Source of the DNA: DATDIC01 sp963777625
Lineage (GTDB): Bacteria > Pseudomonadota > Alphaproteobacteria > Acetobacterales > Acetobacteraceae
Length of the DNA stretch: 64,000 bases
NCBI GenBank assembly: GCA_963777625.1
Contig: CAVZRO010000005.1
Span: 62,001-126,000 of the forward strand
Reading direction: 5' to 3'
The position numbers and the translations under genes were made by a program. This document shows positions 1-8,650 of the stretch, in pieces. The notes beneath the pieces are model-generated. The model was not told the DNA's origin, did no database searches, and saw only the letters and a program-made list of their open reading frames with translations. Every line of letters begins with the position of its first letter. The first letter of the stretch is position 1.

Positions 1-1
1 C

Positions 2-847
2 ATCGGCCCCGAAATCCTGAAGCAGCAGGCGGAGCTCTATCGCCGGCTGCGCAACACGCTGCGCTGGCTGCTGGGCTCGCTGCACGGCTTCACCGAGGCC
101 GAGCGGGTCCCATTGTCCGACATGCCGGAACTCGAACGCTGGGTGCTGCACCGGCTGACCGAGCTGGACACCCGCATCCGTACCGCGGTGCACGGCTACG
201 ACTGGACCGGCGTGTATCCGGAGCTGCACAATTTCTGCGCCACCGATCTGTCGGCGTTCTATTTCGATGTCCGCAAGGACGCCATTTACTGCGACCGGCC
301 GGATAACCTGCGCCGCCGCGCCGCCCGCACCGTGCTGGACCATCTGCACCGCTGCCTCACCACCTGGCTGGCGCCCGTGTTGTGCTTCACCGCCGAGGAA
401 GCGTGGGAGGCACGGTTCAGCGGAGCCGACAGCGTGCATCTGCAATTGTTTCCCCAGCTACCGGTGGATTGGCGTGATGCGGAGCTGGCGGCGAAATGGG
501 TCAAGATCCGCGACATAAGGCGCCGCATCACCATCCCGCTGGAAGAAGCGCGCCGGGCCGGCGACATCGGTTCCTCGCTGGAAGCGGCCGTCACCCTGCC
601 GCTCAGCGCGGATGATGCCGCCATGCTCCCGGACGAAGCCTGGGCGGAAGTCGCGATCGTCTCGTCCTTGCAAACGGAACTCGACACAGGGGAACCGGCC
701 GCGACAATCACCCACGCGGACGGACATAAATGCGCTCGCTGCTGGCGCGTGCTGCCCGAGGTCGGACAGCAGCCCGGCCACCCCAGGCTCTGCGCCCGCT
801 GCGCCGATGCCGTCGAGTCCGGCCTGGTCTGCCGGGTCGCGGCGTGA
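2..847 (+). CDS. ileS: Isoleucyl-tRNA synthetase, C-terminal part (5' end outside window)
   Basis: The frame is open from base 2 and gives about 281 C-terminal residues of IleRS, the cytoplasmic enzyme that charges tRNA-Ile. The visible part is the class Ia anticodon-binding region (LRNTLRWLLGSLHGF, then PELERWVLHRLTELD). It ends in the Cys4 zinc ribbon typical of bacterial IleRS: CARC, about 20 residues, CARC. The catalytic core lies upstream of the window. The stop codon overlaps the GTG start of lspA, so the two are translationally coupled, a common arrangement in Proteobacteria. Identification is firm. Confidence 0.95.
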   Translation: MGPEILKQQAELYRRLRNTLRWLLGSLHGFTEAERVPLSDMPELERWVLHRLTELDTRIRTAVHGYDWTGVYPELHNFCATDLSAFYFDVRKDAIYCDRPDNLRRRAARTVLDHLHRCLTTWLAPVLCFTAEEAWEARFSGADSVHLQLFPQLPVDWRDAELAAKWVKIRDIRRRITIPLEEARRAGDIGSSLEAAVTLPLSADDAAMLPDEAWAEVAIVSSLQTELDTGEPAATITHADGHKCARCWRVLPEVGQQPGHPRLCARCADAVESGLVCRVAA

Positions 848-1380
848 AACCGCACCGTTACATTGGCACCGGAATCATCGCGGCGCTGCTCGTGCTCGCC
901 GCCGATCAGGCCAGCAAATGGTGGATGCTGAACGGCCTGCATCTGCCCGAGGTCGGACGCATTACCCTGCTGCCCGTGCTCGATCTCACCATGGTCTGGA
1001 ACCGTGGCGTCACGTTCGGCCTTCTCAACGGATTCGGCCCCTGGAGCAGTGTTGCCCTGGCGGTCCTCGCGTTGGTGATCGTGATCGTGCTCGCGTTCTG
1101 GTTGTGGCGCGCGGAGTCCGCCTTTACCGCCGCCGCGATCGGGGCAATCGCCGGTGGTGCCGTCGGCAACGTCATCGACCGCGTCCGTTTCGGCGCCGTG
1201 GTGGACTTCATTCACGCCCATATCGGCGACTGGTCCTGGTACGTCTTCAACCTGGCCGATGCGGCCATCGTCTGCGGTGTTGCCGCATTGCTGATCGGCA
1301 GCCAGATGTCGCACCGCAGCAACGATCCGGACACGGGAAAACTTCACAAGCACTCCGCCAACGACGCATCTGCCGGATAA
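844..1380 (+). CDS. lspA: Lipoprotein signal peptidase (signal peptidase II)
   Basis: This 178-residue inner-membrane aspartyl protease removes the signal peptide of prolipoproteins after lipidation. Four hydrophobic segments are visible. The conserved blocks are present: DQASKWW near the N-terminus, the NRGVTFGLL loop, GGAVGNVIDR, and the two catalytic aspartates in VVDF and FNLAD. The GTG start at 844 is chosen because it overlaps the ileS stop and places the first membrane helix immediately after the start. Earlier in-frame ATGs would lie inside ileS. Its likely substrate, a lipoprotein, is the next gene. Confidence 0.95.
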   Translation: MKPHRYIGTGIIAALLVLAADQASKWWMLNGLHLPEVGRITLLPVLDLTMVWNRGVTFGLLNGFGPWSSVALAVLALVIVIVLAFWLWRAESAFTAAAIGAIAGGAVGNVIDRVRFGAVVDFIHAHIGDWSWYVFNLADAAIVCGVAALLIGSQMSHRSNDPDTGKLHKHSANDASAG

Positions 1381-1421
1381 CGGGCTTGCGAAACGCCGCG
1401 CACGAGCGCTAAGGATTTCCC

Positions 1422-1997
1422 ATGTTGCGATCTGCCTTTCATCAGCCGCGAAACGCGGTTGCGGCGTCTCTGTTGGGTGCTGGGTTGCTCACCCTGACCG
1501 GTTGCGGGGGCATGTCCGGCCTGTCGCGTACGTTCGGGCTCACCCGGGACGCACCGGACGAATTTTCCGTCACCACGCAGGCCCCGCTCAGCATGCCGCC
1601 GGACATGTCACTCCGCCCGCCGCGCCCGGGTGCACCGCGTCCGCAGGACGTGTCTGATAGTTCCCAGGCCGAGGCGGCACTCGTCCCGCAAACCTCACTC
1701 GGCGCGCCCAGCGCCGGCATGAGCCCGGGTCAGGCCGCGTTGGTCGCCCAGGCAGGACCGCCGGCCCCGTCAAATATCCGTGCCGAGGTCAGCCAGGAGG
1801 CAGTGCAGGCGAACAGCAAGAGCTTCGCCGACCGGCTGATGTTCTGGCGGCCCGCGGCGCAGCCCGGAATCGTCGTCGATCCGACCCGGGAAGCCCAGCG
1901 GCTGCGCGAGAATGCCGCCCTCGGCCAAAGCCCCGAGGCCGGCGAGACACCCATTATTCAGCCCAAGCCGCGCGGCTGGCTGCAAGGCATTTTCTAG
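1422..1997 (+). CDS. DUF3035 / BamF-like outer-membrane lipoprotein
   Basis: A 191-residue lipoprotein with a basic N-terminus, a hydrophobic stretch and the lipobox LTGC, giving a lipidated Cys near residue 28. After it comes APLSMPPDMSLRPP, a proline-rich motif characteristic of DUF3035. This motif is also the one shared by BamC and the alphaproteobacterial BAM subunit BamF. A low-complexity Ala/Pro/Gln-rich middle follows, and the C-terminus carries DPTREAQRLRENAALG and ends PRGWLQGIF. The position directly behind lspA is the usual one in Rhodospirillales. A role in the beta-barrel assembly complex is inferred from the motif only. Confidence 0.8.
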   Translation: MLRSAFHQPRNAVAASLLGAGLLTLTGCGGMSGLSRTFGLTRDAPDEFSVTTQAPLSMPPDMSLRPPRPGAPRPQDVSDSSQAEAALVPQTSLGAPSAGMSPGQAALVAQAGPPAPSNIRAEVSQEAVQANSKSFADRLMFWRPAAQPGIVVDPTREAQRLRENAALGQSPEAGETPIIQPKPRGWLQGIF

Positions 1998-2675
1998 CCT
2001 ACTCTCGGCCCACTTTAGGCACCATACAGCGCTGGCATCGGCCGGCCAGATACGAAATCGTCACCCCGGACGAGCACGACGCAGATCGTCGGCCGGCCCC
2101 CGCGCCGCGGACTGATCGCCCAGGACCCCGACGAAACATTCGAATTGCATCAACAGCGTCCGCGCTGTCACCACGGATTAGGATGCCAGCTCCGACAATG
2201 TCACCTTTGGGCCGACATGCGCGCGCGCAGCGCATGCTGTCGCACCACCGGCCACTGCGCTGCCGAGAAACGCGGTGGTCCATCGACGACACTCCCCCCG
2301 AGCTGCCGAGCGAAGACTCGGAAAATATAAGCCACCAGCAACGCAGCGCTAAGCTGCATTCGCGCCAGTCGTTTCAAACCGTCTGGTCGGGGAGGCCGGC
2401 GGCGCGAGCAAAACAGATCCGTTTGCAACGGCAAAACTGCAGACAACCGCTAGATCATCAGCGGGCCGCACATCATGATCTTCGGTCCACCTGCAAAGGC
2501 CCTGCGCCCGGTTAGAACGCCCAACCCGTGGTCGCCACCCCGATGCCCGTCGCGTGGCATCACGTTTTGTTTGATAACGAACGTTTGACGCGACACAAAA
2601 CCGGCCGCTAACCTCCGGCCCGCCGCCGGCCTTGTGCCGCGGGCCGTAATAGGAATAGTTTCCGGGAGGCCAATC
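1998..2675. other. Gene-free gap of about 0.68 kb
   Basis: No reading frame here shows a recognisable domain, a credible ribosome binding site or neighbour support. The short frames present (for example on the minus strand at 2201-2446) have low-complexity Arg/Ala-rich translations typical of GC-rich antisense reading. In related genomes the ileS-lspA-DUF3035 run is often followed by M16 peptidase genes. None is present here, so this may be a rearrangement or deletion scar. Only a weak promoter-like pair near the right edge was noted. Confidence 0.5.
2585..2614 (+). promoter_or_regulatory. Possible sigma70-type promoter for the MFS gene
   Basis: TTGACG at 2585-2590 is separated by 18 bases from TAACCT at 2609-2614, about 60 bases before the MFS start. 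The -35 box is good (5 of 6) and the -10 box is poor. It lies in a locally AT-richer stretch at the end of the gene-free gap. The call is weak. Confidence 0.25.
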
Positions 2676-3959
2676 ATGTCCATAAGCAACGCGGCCAACG
2701 ACGCCGTACCCTGGTGGAAAGAGCCAACCAGGGACCAATGGCTCGCCTGGGTGGCGGCTTGGCTCGGGTGGACGCTCGATGCCTTTGACTTCACCATCTT
2801 CCTGCTGATCATGGTGCCGATTTCGCAGTCATTCGGCGTGCCGTTGGTCGCCGTTACCGCGGTCTTCACCATCACGTTGTGGTTGCGGCTTGTCGGGGCC
2901 ACCGCATCCGGCTGGCTGGCGGATCGTATCGGTCGGAAGAAACCGCTCATGATCTCGATCCTCTGGTACTCGATCTGCAATTTCGCTGCCGGGTTGTCGC
3001 CCACCTTCATGCTGCTGTTCGTGTTCCGCGCTCTGCTTGGCATCGGCATGGGGGCGGAATGGCCGGCCGGCGCGGCGCTGGCGATGGAATCCTGGCCGCC
3101 CCGATCACGCGGCTTCATGAGCGGCGTGCTGCAAGGTTCATGGAGCATCGGCTTCCTGCTCTCCAGCCTCGCGTACGGCCTGCTGTACAACGCGATCGGC
3201 TGGCGTGGGCTGCTGATGCTGGGCGTCCTGCCAGCCCTGGCAGTGGTGTGGATCCGCAGCTACGTCAAAGAACCCGAAATCTGGGCGGACAACCGCCGCA
3301 AGCAGCGCGAGCTGCAGCACGAGTTCCGCGCCCCGCTGTTAGACATCTTCCGCCTGCGCGTGCTGGGCAACACCATCACCGCTTGCCTGTGGATGGCAAG
3401 CAGTTTCATTGTGTACTACTCGGTGTACGGCATGTTCGCCACGCACCTGCAGAAGGATCTGCATTTCAGCCCGGGACTGGTCGCCACGCCGCTGGCTCTG
3501 GCCAATCTGGTGGCGTTCTTCGCCAGCGCATTCTGGGGCTGGATCGCGGATCGCCATGGCCGGCGTTGGGCGATGATCATCCCGGCAGCGATCGGCATCT
3601 TCATCACACCGCTTTATCTGTTCACCACCGGCTATGCGGTAATCGCCATCGCCTTTATCGTGCAGGGCGCGTTCCTGGGGGCGATCTACGGACAGAACCC
3701 GTCCTATCTGTCGGAGCGTTTCCCGACCGAGGTGCGCGCCACCGCGTCCGGCTTCTGCTACCATCAGGGCGCGATCTGGGCCGGCTTTACCGGACCGGTC
3801 TTGGCGATCTGGGCTTCCGGTCAGCCGAGCGGCTTCGTGGTGCCGATGCTGATCACCACAATCGGCGCTGCCCTGGTCTTCGTCGTGGTGCTGCTGTTCG
3901 GTCCTGAAACGAAGGGCAAGGTGCTGGTTTCCGAACTGACAATGGTTCCCGAAGTGTAG
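2676..3959 (+). CDS. MFS metabolite:H+ symporter (sialate/aromatic-acid transporter type)
   Basis: A 427-residue major facilitator protein with twelve hydrophobic segments. The first helix carries WTLDAFDFTIFLLIM, as in the NanT/JEN/aromatic-acid symporter group. The loop between helices 2 and 3 has the MFS signature GWLADRIGRKKPLM, and its repeat in the second half reads GWIADRHGRRWAMI. Helices 5 and 10-11 carry GAEWPAG and PSYLSERFPTEVRATASG, which are typical of this group. The start at 2676 is preceded by GGGAGG at a suitable distance. It stands alone, so the substrate cannot be predicted beyond an organic anion. A hairpin follows the stop. Confidence 0.85.
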   Translation: MSISNAANDAVPWWKEPTRDQWLAWVAAWLGWTLDAFDFTIFLLIMVPISQSFGVPLVAVTAVFTITLWLRLVGATASGWLADRIGRKKPLMISILWYSICNFAAGLSPTFMLLFVFRALLGIGMGAEWPAGAALAMESWPPRSRGFMSGVLQGSWSIGFLLSSLAYGLLYNAIGWRGLLMLGVLPALAVVWIRSYVKEPEIWADNRRKQRELQHEFRAPLLDIFRLRVLGNTITACLWMASSFIVYYSVYGMFATHLQKDLHFSPGLVATPLALANLVAFFASAFWGWIADRHGRRWAMIIPAAIGIFITPLYLFTTGYAVIAIAFIVQGAFLGAIYGQNPSYLSERFPTEVRATASGFCYHQGAIWAGFTGPVLAIWASGQPSGFVVPMLITTIGAALVFVVVLLFGPETKGKVLVSELTMVPEV

Positions 3960-3974
3960 CACGCGACCCACCCA

Positions 3975-4007
3975 CCGACCTCTCCCCCAGAATGCCGGAG
4001 AGGTCGG
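3975..4007 (+). terminator. Terminator-like hairpin after the MFS gene
   Basis: A perfect 11-bp inverted repeat (CCGACCTCTCC at 3975-3985, GGAGAGGTCGG at 3997-4007) with an 11-base loop starts 15 bases after the MFS stop. No T-tract follows, so intrinsic termination is uncertain. The position and stem strength suggest a 3'-end signal or an mRNA-stabilising structure. Confidence 0.55.
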
Positions 4008-4112
4008 ATGGCGTAGCGATGCGGGTGGTCCGCGCGCACGCGATGTCCAGGCTTGACCCATCCTGCAAGCGGCCATAAGGCCATACGACCATCTACGGAA
4101 ACCACCGGTCGA

Positions 4113-4826
4113 ATGCCCGAACTCGCCCCCGCCCCTGGCGCTCTGCCGCCGGGGCGCCGCATTTATGTGGTTGGCGATGTCCACGGCTGCGACACCCAAC
4201 TCGCCGCGTTGCACGACGCCGTCGCCCAGGACCTGGCCCGCCGCCCCGTCACCAGCCCGCTGCTGATCCATATCGGAGACTATGTGGACCGCGGCCCGGA
4301 CAGTGCCGCCGTTATCGCCCGCCTGCTGAACGGCCCGCGCATCGACGGCATGAAGGTGATCAATCTCATGGGAAACCATGAGCACACCATGCTGGCAGCC
4401 ATATCCGGTGATCGCCCCGCCGGCACCGACTGGCTGTACCAGGGCGGCCGCCCGGCTCTCGAAAGCTACGGCATCGACCCCGACGGCCCGCGTAACGAAT
4501 GGATCGAGCGAATCCCGCCGGCGCATCTGGCATTCCTGCGCGGGTTGTCGATGCAGTATCGGCAGGGCGATTACCTGTTCGTGCATGCCGGCATCCGGCC
4601 GGGCATTCCGCTGGATCAGCAGGCGCCCGAGGACCTGCTGCGCATCCGCCAGCCTTTTCTGTACACGGAACAGTCATTTGGCGTGGTGGTGGTGCATGGC
4701 CACACACCGGTCAAGGCACCGGTGGTGCGGCCAAACCGGATTGCCATCGATACCGGCGCGGTGTTCGGGGGCGTCCTGACCTGCGCGGTGCTGGAAGACG
4801 AAACGATCTGCTTTCTGAACACCTGA
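4113..4826 (+). CDS. PPP-family metallophosphatase (serine/threonine protein phosphatase-like)
   Basis: A 237-residue cytosolic calcineurin-like phosphoesterase. The dinuclear-metal motifs appear in order: GDVHG (about residue 17), GDYVDRGPDS (about 51), GNHEHT (about 87), a His in FVHAGIRPG and HGHTPV near the end. This matches the bacterial PrpA/ApaH-like PPP group that removes phosphate from Ser/Thr proteins or splits diadenosine polyphosphates. The ATG at 4113 is preferred because it lies about 15 residues before the first conserved strand. An upstream ATG at 4053 would only add a tail of no family likeness. It has no operon partner. Confidence 0.85.
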   Translation: MPELAPAPGALPPGRRIYVVGDVHGCDTQLAALHDAVAQDLARRPVTSPLLIHIGDYVDRGPDSAAVIARLLNGPRIDGMKVINLMGNHEHTMLAAISGDRPAGTDWLYQGGRPALESYGIDPDGPRNEWIERIPPAHLAFLRGLSMQYRQGDYLFVHAGIRPGIPLDQQAPEDLLRIRQPFLYTEQSFGVVVVHGHTPVKAPVVRPNRIAIDTGAVFGGVLTCAVLEDETICFLNT

Positions 4827-4843
4827 CCGGAAACGCGCGCCTG

Positions 4844-5315
4844 TTACCGGTTGTCCGCTGACTGTGCCGCCGCGGAAGAATCCCGGCTGCGGAAGCTGAT
4901 CGCCAGGCGGTTCCATAGGTTGATAAGCCCGATCAGCAACGTCAGATCGGCGATCTCCTTCTCGGAAAAGTGGACCCGCAGCTCCTCATAGACTGCATCT
5001 GGCGCATGCGTATCGGCAATTCGCGTCACCGCGTCGGTCCATGCCAGCGCCGCTCTTTCGCGCGGGGAGTAAAGCTCCGCCTCATGCCATGCATCCAGCA
5101 GATACAGCCGCTGCTCGCTCTCGCCACGGGCGCGCGCGTCCCCTGCTGTGCATCGCAAGGCAATATGCGCACCCGTTGATCTGTGACGCGCGCATCTTCA
5201 CCAGCTCGATCAGACTGTGGTCGAGCCCGCACTTCTGAATGTATGCCTCGACGTTGACCACCGCTTTCATTCCGGCAGGCGCCACGTCGTTTGGTCGGAC
5301 TCGCTCGGTGGGCAT
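4844..5315 (-). pseudogene. Carboxymuconolactone decarboxylase / AhpD-like protein, frameshifted
   Basis: The N-terminal half (from 5315) reads VELVKMRASQ-type sequence with the redox motif CAYCLAMH (CxxC plus His), as in AhpD/YrhI-type alkylhydroperoxidases. The C-terminal half continues one frame over as DARARGESEQRLYLLDAW, then ERAALAWTDAV and ALTLLIGLIN-like helices. Dropping one G from the GGGG run near 5150 joins them as MHSRDARARGE and gives a normal 156-residue family member. The disruption is therefore one inserted base, probably a sequencing error. A role in peroxide defence is inferred from the fold. Confidence 0.75.
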
Positions 5316-5539
5316 TTGTTGTAACTCTCCATCGCAAAGGCAGCGCCAAGTGCAAGCTGCAGCACTTGCCGAACATCAATATCATCTCGTCGCATTTTAC
5401 CGTAACGGCCGTGGCGTGGCTGCTGTGCGGCATTCACACCGTCGCGATGGAATTTTATCGAATGCCCTCCCGCACCGCTTGCCAGGGCGGATGGCCTGTT
5501 CTTTGCTGGGTTTCAGGAACGGGGAGAAGGAACGGCGCG

Positions 5540-6781
5540 ATGACACGCAGCACAAGCGGGTTCGGACGACGGCTCGGCCTGACAGCCGCGCTCAGCCTGC
5601 CACTTGCCTTCACGGCAATCGCCGGCCGGGCGGAGACGGTGCGGGTGACGGTGGCGGAATACAGCAACGCCACCGGCCCCTATTTCGAGAAAATGGCCCA
5701 GCAATTCACCCAGGCCAATCCGGGCATCGACGTCAAGATCGAGGTGGTGAACTGGAATTCGCTGCTGCAGAAGTTGCAGACCGATATATCGGGCGGCACC
5801 AACTCCGACCTGTCGATCATCGGCACACGCTGGTTGCTGGATTTCGTCAAGGATGGCGTGGCCGAACCGCTCGACAGCTACATGACACCGCAGATACGCG
5901 ACCGGTTCGTGCCGATCTTCCTGAAGCCAGGCACGATCGACGGCAAGATCTATGGCCTGCCGATCGCCGCCTCGGCGCGCGCCATGTTCTACAACAAGGA
6001 AATGCTGACCAAAGCCGGCTTCCCCGACGGTCCGGCGACGTGGGACGACGTGGTTGCCGCGGCAACGAAAATCAAGGCAGCCGGCGGCTACGGCTTCGGC
6101 ATCCAGGGCAAGGACACGGAAACCGATGTCTATTGGTACTATGCCCTCTGGAGCTACGGCGGCGACCTGATCGGGCCCGACGGCAAGACCGCCTTCGATG
6201 GCCCCGCCGGCCCGAAAACCCTGGCGCTCTACAAGTCGATGATCGACCAGGGCCTGACCGAGCCCGGCGTGACCAACTATAGCCGCACCGACCTGCAGAA
6301 CCTGTTCAAGCAGGGCCGCCTGGGAATGATGATCACCGGTCCGTTCCTGATCGGCCAGATGGCGAAAGAGGCCCCGAACCTGCAATACGGCATCATCCCT
6401 GTGCCGAAAGGAACCACGCAATCGACCTACGCGGTCACCGATTCCATCGTGATGTTCAAGAACTCCAAGGTGAAGGCGGCGGCATGGAAGTTCCTGGACT
6501 ATATCTTCACCAAGGAGCCGCGGATGGAGTTCAACAAGAACGAGGGATTCCTGCCGACCACGACGGCAGTGGCGCAGGATCCGAATTTCGCCAATGATCC
6601 ACGGCTGAAAGTGTTCGTCGGGCTGATGCCGAATGCGCATTTCGCCCCCGTCATCACCGGCTGGGAAGACGTGGCGAAAGACGTCATCGACGCGCTGCAA
6701 TCGGTCTATCTGGGCAATGCGCAGCCAGCTCCGGCATTGCAGCAGGCGGCCGCGAAGGCGAACCAGGCCCTTGGCAGGTGA
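5540..6781 (+). CDS. Sugar ABC transporter, periplasmic binding protein
   Basis: A 413-residue extracellular solute-binding protein of family 1 (maltose-type). It has a Sec signal peptide (RRLGLTAALSLPLAFTAIAG, cleavage near ARAE), then the N-terminal lobe VTVAEYSNATGPYFEKMAQQF. Family-1 blocks YGLPIAASARAMFYNKEML, the hinge-region GPFLIGQMA and YAVTDSIVMFKNSKVKAAAWKFLDY follow. The ATG at 5540 is chosen for the signal peptide and the GGAGAAGGAA sequence just upstream. The stop overlaps the next gene by four bases. With the two permeases it forms an importer that lacks its own ATPase. The sugar is unknown. Confidence 0.9.
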   Translation: MTRSTSGFGRRLGLTAALSLPLAFTAIAGRAETVRVTVAEYSNATGPYFEKMAQQFTQANPGIDVKIEVVNWNSLLQKLQTDISGGTNSDLSIIGTRWLLDFVKDGVAEPLDSYMTPQIRDRFVPIFLKPGTIDGKIYGLPIAASARAMFYNKEMLTKAGFPDGPATWDDVVAAATKIKAAGGYGFGIQGKDTETDVYWYYALWSYGGDLIGPDGKTAFDGPAGPKTLALYKSMIDQGLTEPGVTNYSRTDLQNLFKQGRLGMMITGPFLIGQMAKEAPNLQYGIIPVPKGTTQSTYAVTDSIVMFKNSKVKAAAWKFLDYIFTKEPRMEFNKNEGFLPTTTAVAQDPNFANDPRLKVFVGLMPNAHFAPVITGWEDVAKDVIDALQSVYLGNAQPAPALQQAAAKANQALGR

Positions 6782-7734
6782 GTTGCCGCTCGGCGCTCGG
6801 CACGCGGCCCGGCGACGAACCAGGCCGCGCCGCCGTTCTGTTCCCGCGCGGCGCGGCAACGCTGCCTCGGCTGTCGCGCGCCGGCATGCCGCTGCTGCTG
6901 ATATTGCCCAGCCTGGTGCTCGCGGTGGCGATCATCATCTACCCGTTCTTCGTCATCCTGCGGCTGTCCTTCGCCAATGTCTCGCCGTTCGGGCAACTGC
7001 GCGGCTTCGTCGGCTGGGCGAACTACGCCAACGTGCTCACCGACCCCATCTTCTACGGCTCGCTGTGGCGTACGCTGATCTGGACCGCGGCAGTGGTCGG
7101 CGGCACGGTGCTGATCTCCACCCCCGTGGCGCTGGTGTTGCAGCAGGATTTCTATGGCCGCTCCGTCGCCCGCACCATCGTCATGCTGCCCTGGGCGCTG
7201 TCGCTGGCGATGGCGGCGATCCTCTGGCAATGGTCGTTCAACGCCGACTACGGCATGATCAACGGCATGCTGCGAAGCGTCGGGCTGATATCAGCGCCGG
7301 TGCAGTGGATGGCCCGTGCGGAAACCGCTTTCCCGGTCGAAATCGGTATCGGCATCCTGGTATCCATCCCGTTCACCTCCACCATCTTCCAGGGCGGCCT
7401 CTCGTCAATTCCGGTCGATATCTATGAAGCGGCACGCATCGACGGCGCCTCCGGCTTGCAGCAGTTCCGGTTTCTCACGCTGCCGCTCCTGCAACCGTTC
7501 ATCACCATCGCCGTGGTGCTGAACATCATCCACGTGTTCAATTCGTTTCCGATCATCTGGGTCATGACACAGGGCGGCCCGGACAACGGCACGCATATTC
7601 TGGTGACATACGCCTATGAACTGGCGTTCCGGCTGGGCCGCCCAGGGCCGGCAGCGGCGGTCTCGGTGGTGATGCTGGCGATCGTGTTCGTCTTCACCGG
7701 CATTTACCTGCGCTTGCGGCGGGAAGACGTCTGA
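6778..7734 (+). CDS. Sugar ABC transporter permease (MalF/UgpA type)
   Basis: A 318-residue inner-membrane permease with six hydrophobic segments. The cytoplasmic EAA loop that docks on the ATPase reads YEAARIDGASGLQQFRFLTLPLL (around residues 218-240). The GTG start overlaps the preceding stop (GTGA), showing translational coupling. The first 40 residues are poorly conserved, so a later start is possible. It pairs with the next gene to form the channel heterodimer. Confidence 0.9.
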   Translation: MSCRSALGTRPGDEPGRAAVLFPRGAATLPRLSRAGMPLLLILPSLVLAVAIIIYPFFVILRLSFANVSPFGQLRGFVGWANYANVLTDPIFYGSLWRTLIWTAAVVGGTVLISTPVALVLQQDFYGRSVARTIVMLPWALSLAMAAILWQWSFNADYGMINGMLRSVGLISAPVQWMARAETAFPVEIGIGILVSIPFTSTIFQGGLSSIPVDIYEAARIDGASGLQQFRFLTLPLLQPFITIAVVLNIIHVFNSFPIIWVMTQGGPDNGTHILVTYAYELAFRLGRPGPAAAVSVVMLAIVFVFTGIYLRLRREDV

Positions 7735-8582
7735 TGCGGCGAACCAGGCTGCGGCGCAGCATCGTGTGCTGGCTGGTGCTCTCACCACTGATCGTGCTGG
7801 TGCTGTTCCCGTACCTGGTCATGCTGTCCACGGCGCTGAAGCCCACCGCGGAAGTGATGTCGTACCCGCCCCACTGGCTCCCGCGCCACTGGAGTCTCGC
7901 CAGCTTCCCCGCAATGTGGTCGCAGGCGCGTCTGGGCTCGGCGATCCTCAACAGCGTGGTCATCGCCGGCGGCTCCTCGCTGCTGGCACTGTCGATTGCG
8001 GTCCCGGCGGCATATGCGATGGCGCGCATGCGGTTCCGCGCGAAACCGGCCTATCGCGTGTTCCTGCTCATCAGCCAGATGCTGGCGCCGGTACTGTTGA
8101 TCCTGGGCCTGTTCCGGTTGGCCGCTGCGGTGCCGTTCGGCGACGGCACGCTGGTGAACACGCGGATCGGCGTGATCGTGATCTATGCGGCGTTCCAGCT
8201 CGCGTTCTCGGTGTGGATGCTGGCCGCCTATTTCGCCGCCATCCCGACGGATATCGAGGAAGCTGCCTGGATCGACGGCTGCGGGCGCATGCAGGCGATC
8301 CTGCACGTGTTCTTGCCGCTCGCGGTCCCGGCAACCGCCGTCTGCGCCGTGGTGGCGTTCGTTGCCGGATGGAACGAATATGTGGTGGCGCTCACCATGC
8401 TGCGCGATCCGGACAAGCAGACCGTGACATTGCAGGTGGTGAACCTGGTCTCCGGACGGTACTCGGTAACCTGGAACCAGGTGATGGCCGCAGCCCTGGT
8501 GGCGACGCTGCCCGTCGCCGTCGTGTTCGGCTACCTCCAGCGGTATCTGGTGCGCGGACTGACGCTGGGCGCCGTAGAATAA
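7734..8582 (+). CDS. Sugar ABC transporter permease (MalG/UgpE type)
   Basis: A 282-residue second permease with one N-terminal membrane anchor and five further helices. The EAA loop reads IEEAAWIDGCGRMQAILHV, and WNEYVVALTML near the C-terminus is typical of the MalG group. The ATG overlaps the last base of the upstream stop codon. No ATPase follows on this strand. The nearest is the convergent MalK/UgpC-type gene that begins its 3' end at 8651, which may energise both transporters. Confidence 0.9.
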   Translation: MRRTRLRRSIVCWLVLSPLIVLVLFPYLVMLSTALKPTAEVMSYPPHWLPRHWSLASFPAMWSQARLGSAILNSVVIAGGSSLLALSIAVPAAYAMARMRFRAKPAYRVFLLISQMLAPVLLILGLFRLAAAVPFGDGTLVNTRIGVIVIYAAFQLAFSVWMLAAYFAAIPTDIEEAAWIDGCGRMQAILHVFLPLAVPATAVCAVVAFVAGWNEYVVALTMLRDPDKQTVTLQVVNLVSGRYSVTWNQVMAAALVATLPVAVVFGYLQRYLVRGLTLGAVE

Positions 8583-8628
8583 CGTCATGGCCGGGCTTGT
8601 CCTGGCTTGTCCCGGCCATCCACGTCTG
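8583..8628 (+). repeat. REP-like palindromic element, copy 1
   Basis: It contains TCATGGCCGGGCTTGTCC and ends CCGGCCATCCACGTCTG, with the central GGCTTGTCC duplicated. It fills the short gap between the converging 3' ends of the two sugar transporters. The same sequence family recurs at 11638, 11990, 34810, 38371 and 42090. Confidence 0.75.
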
Positions 8629-8650
8629 ATCAGCTTCATAAGAAGCAAAA

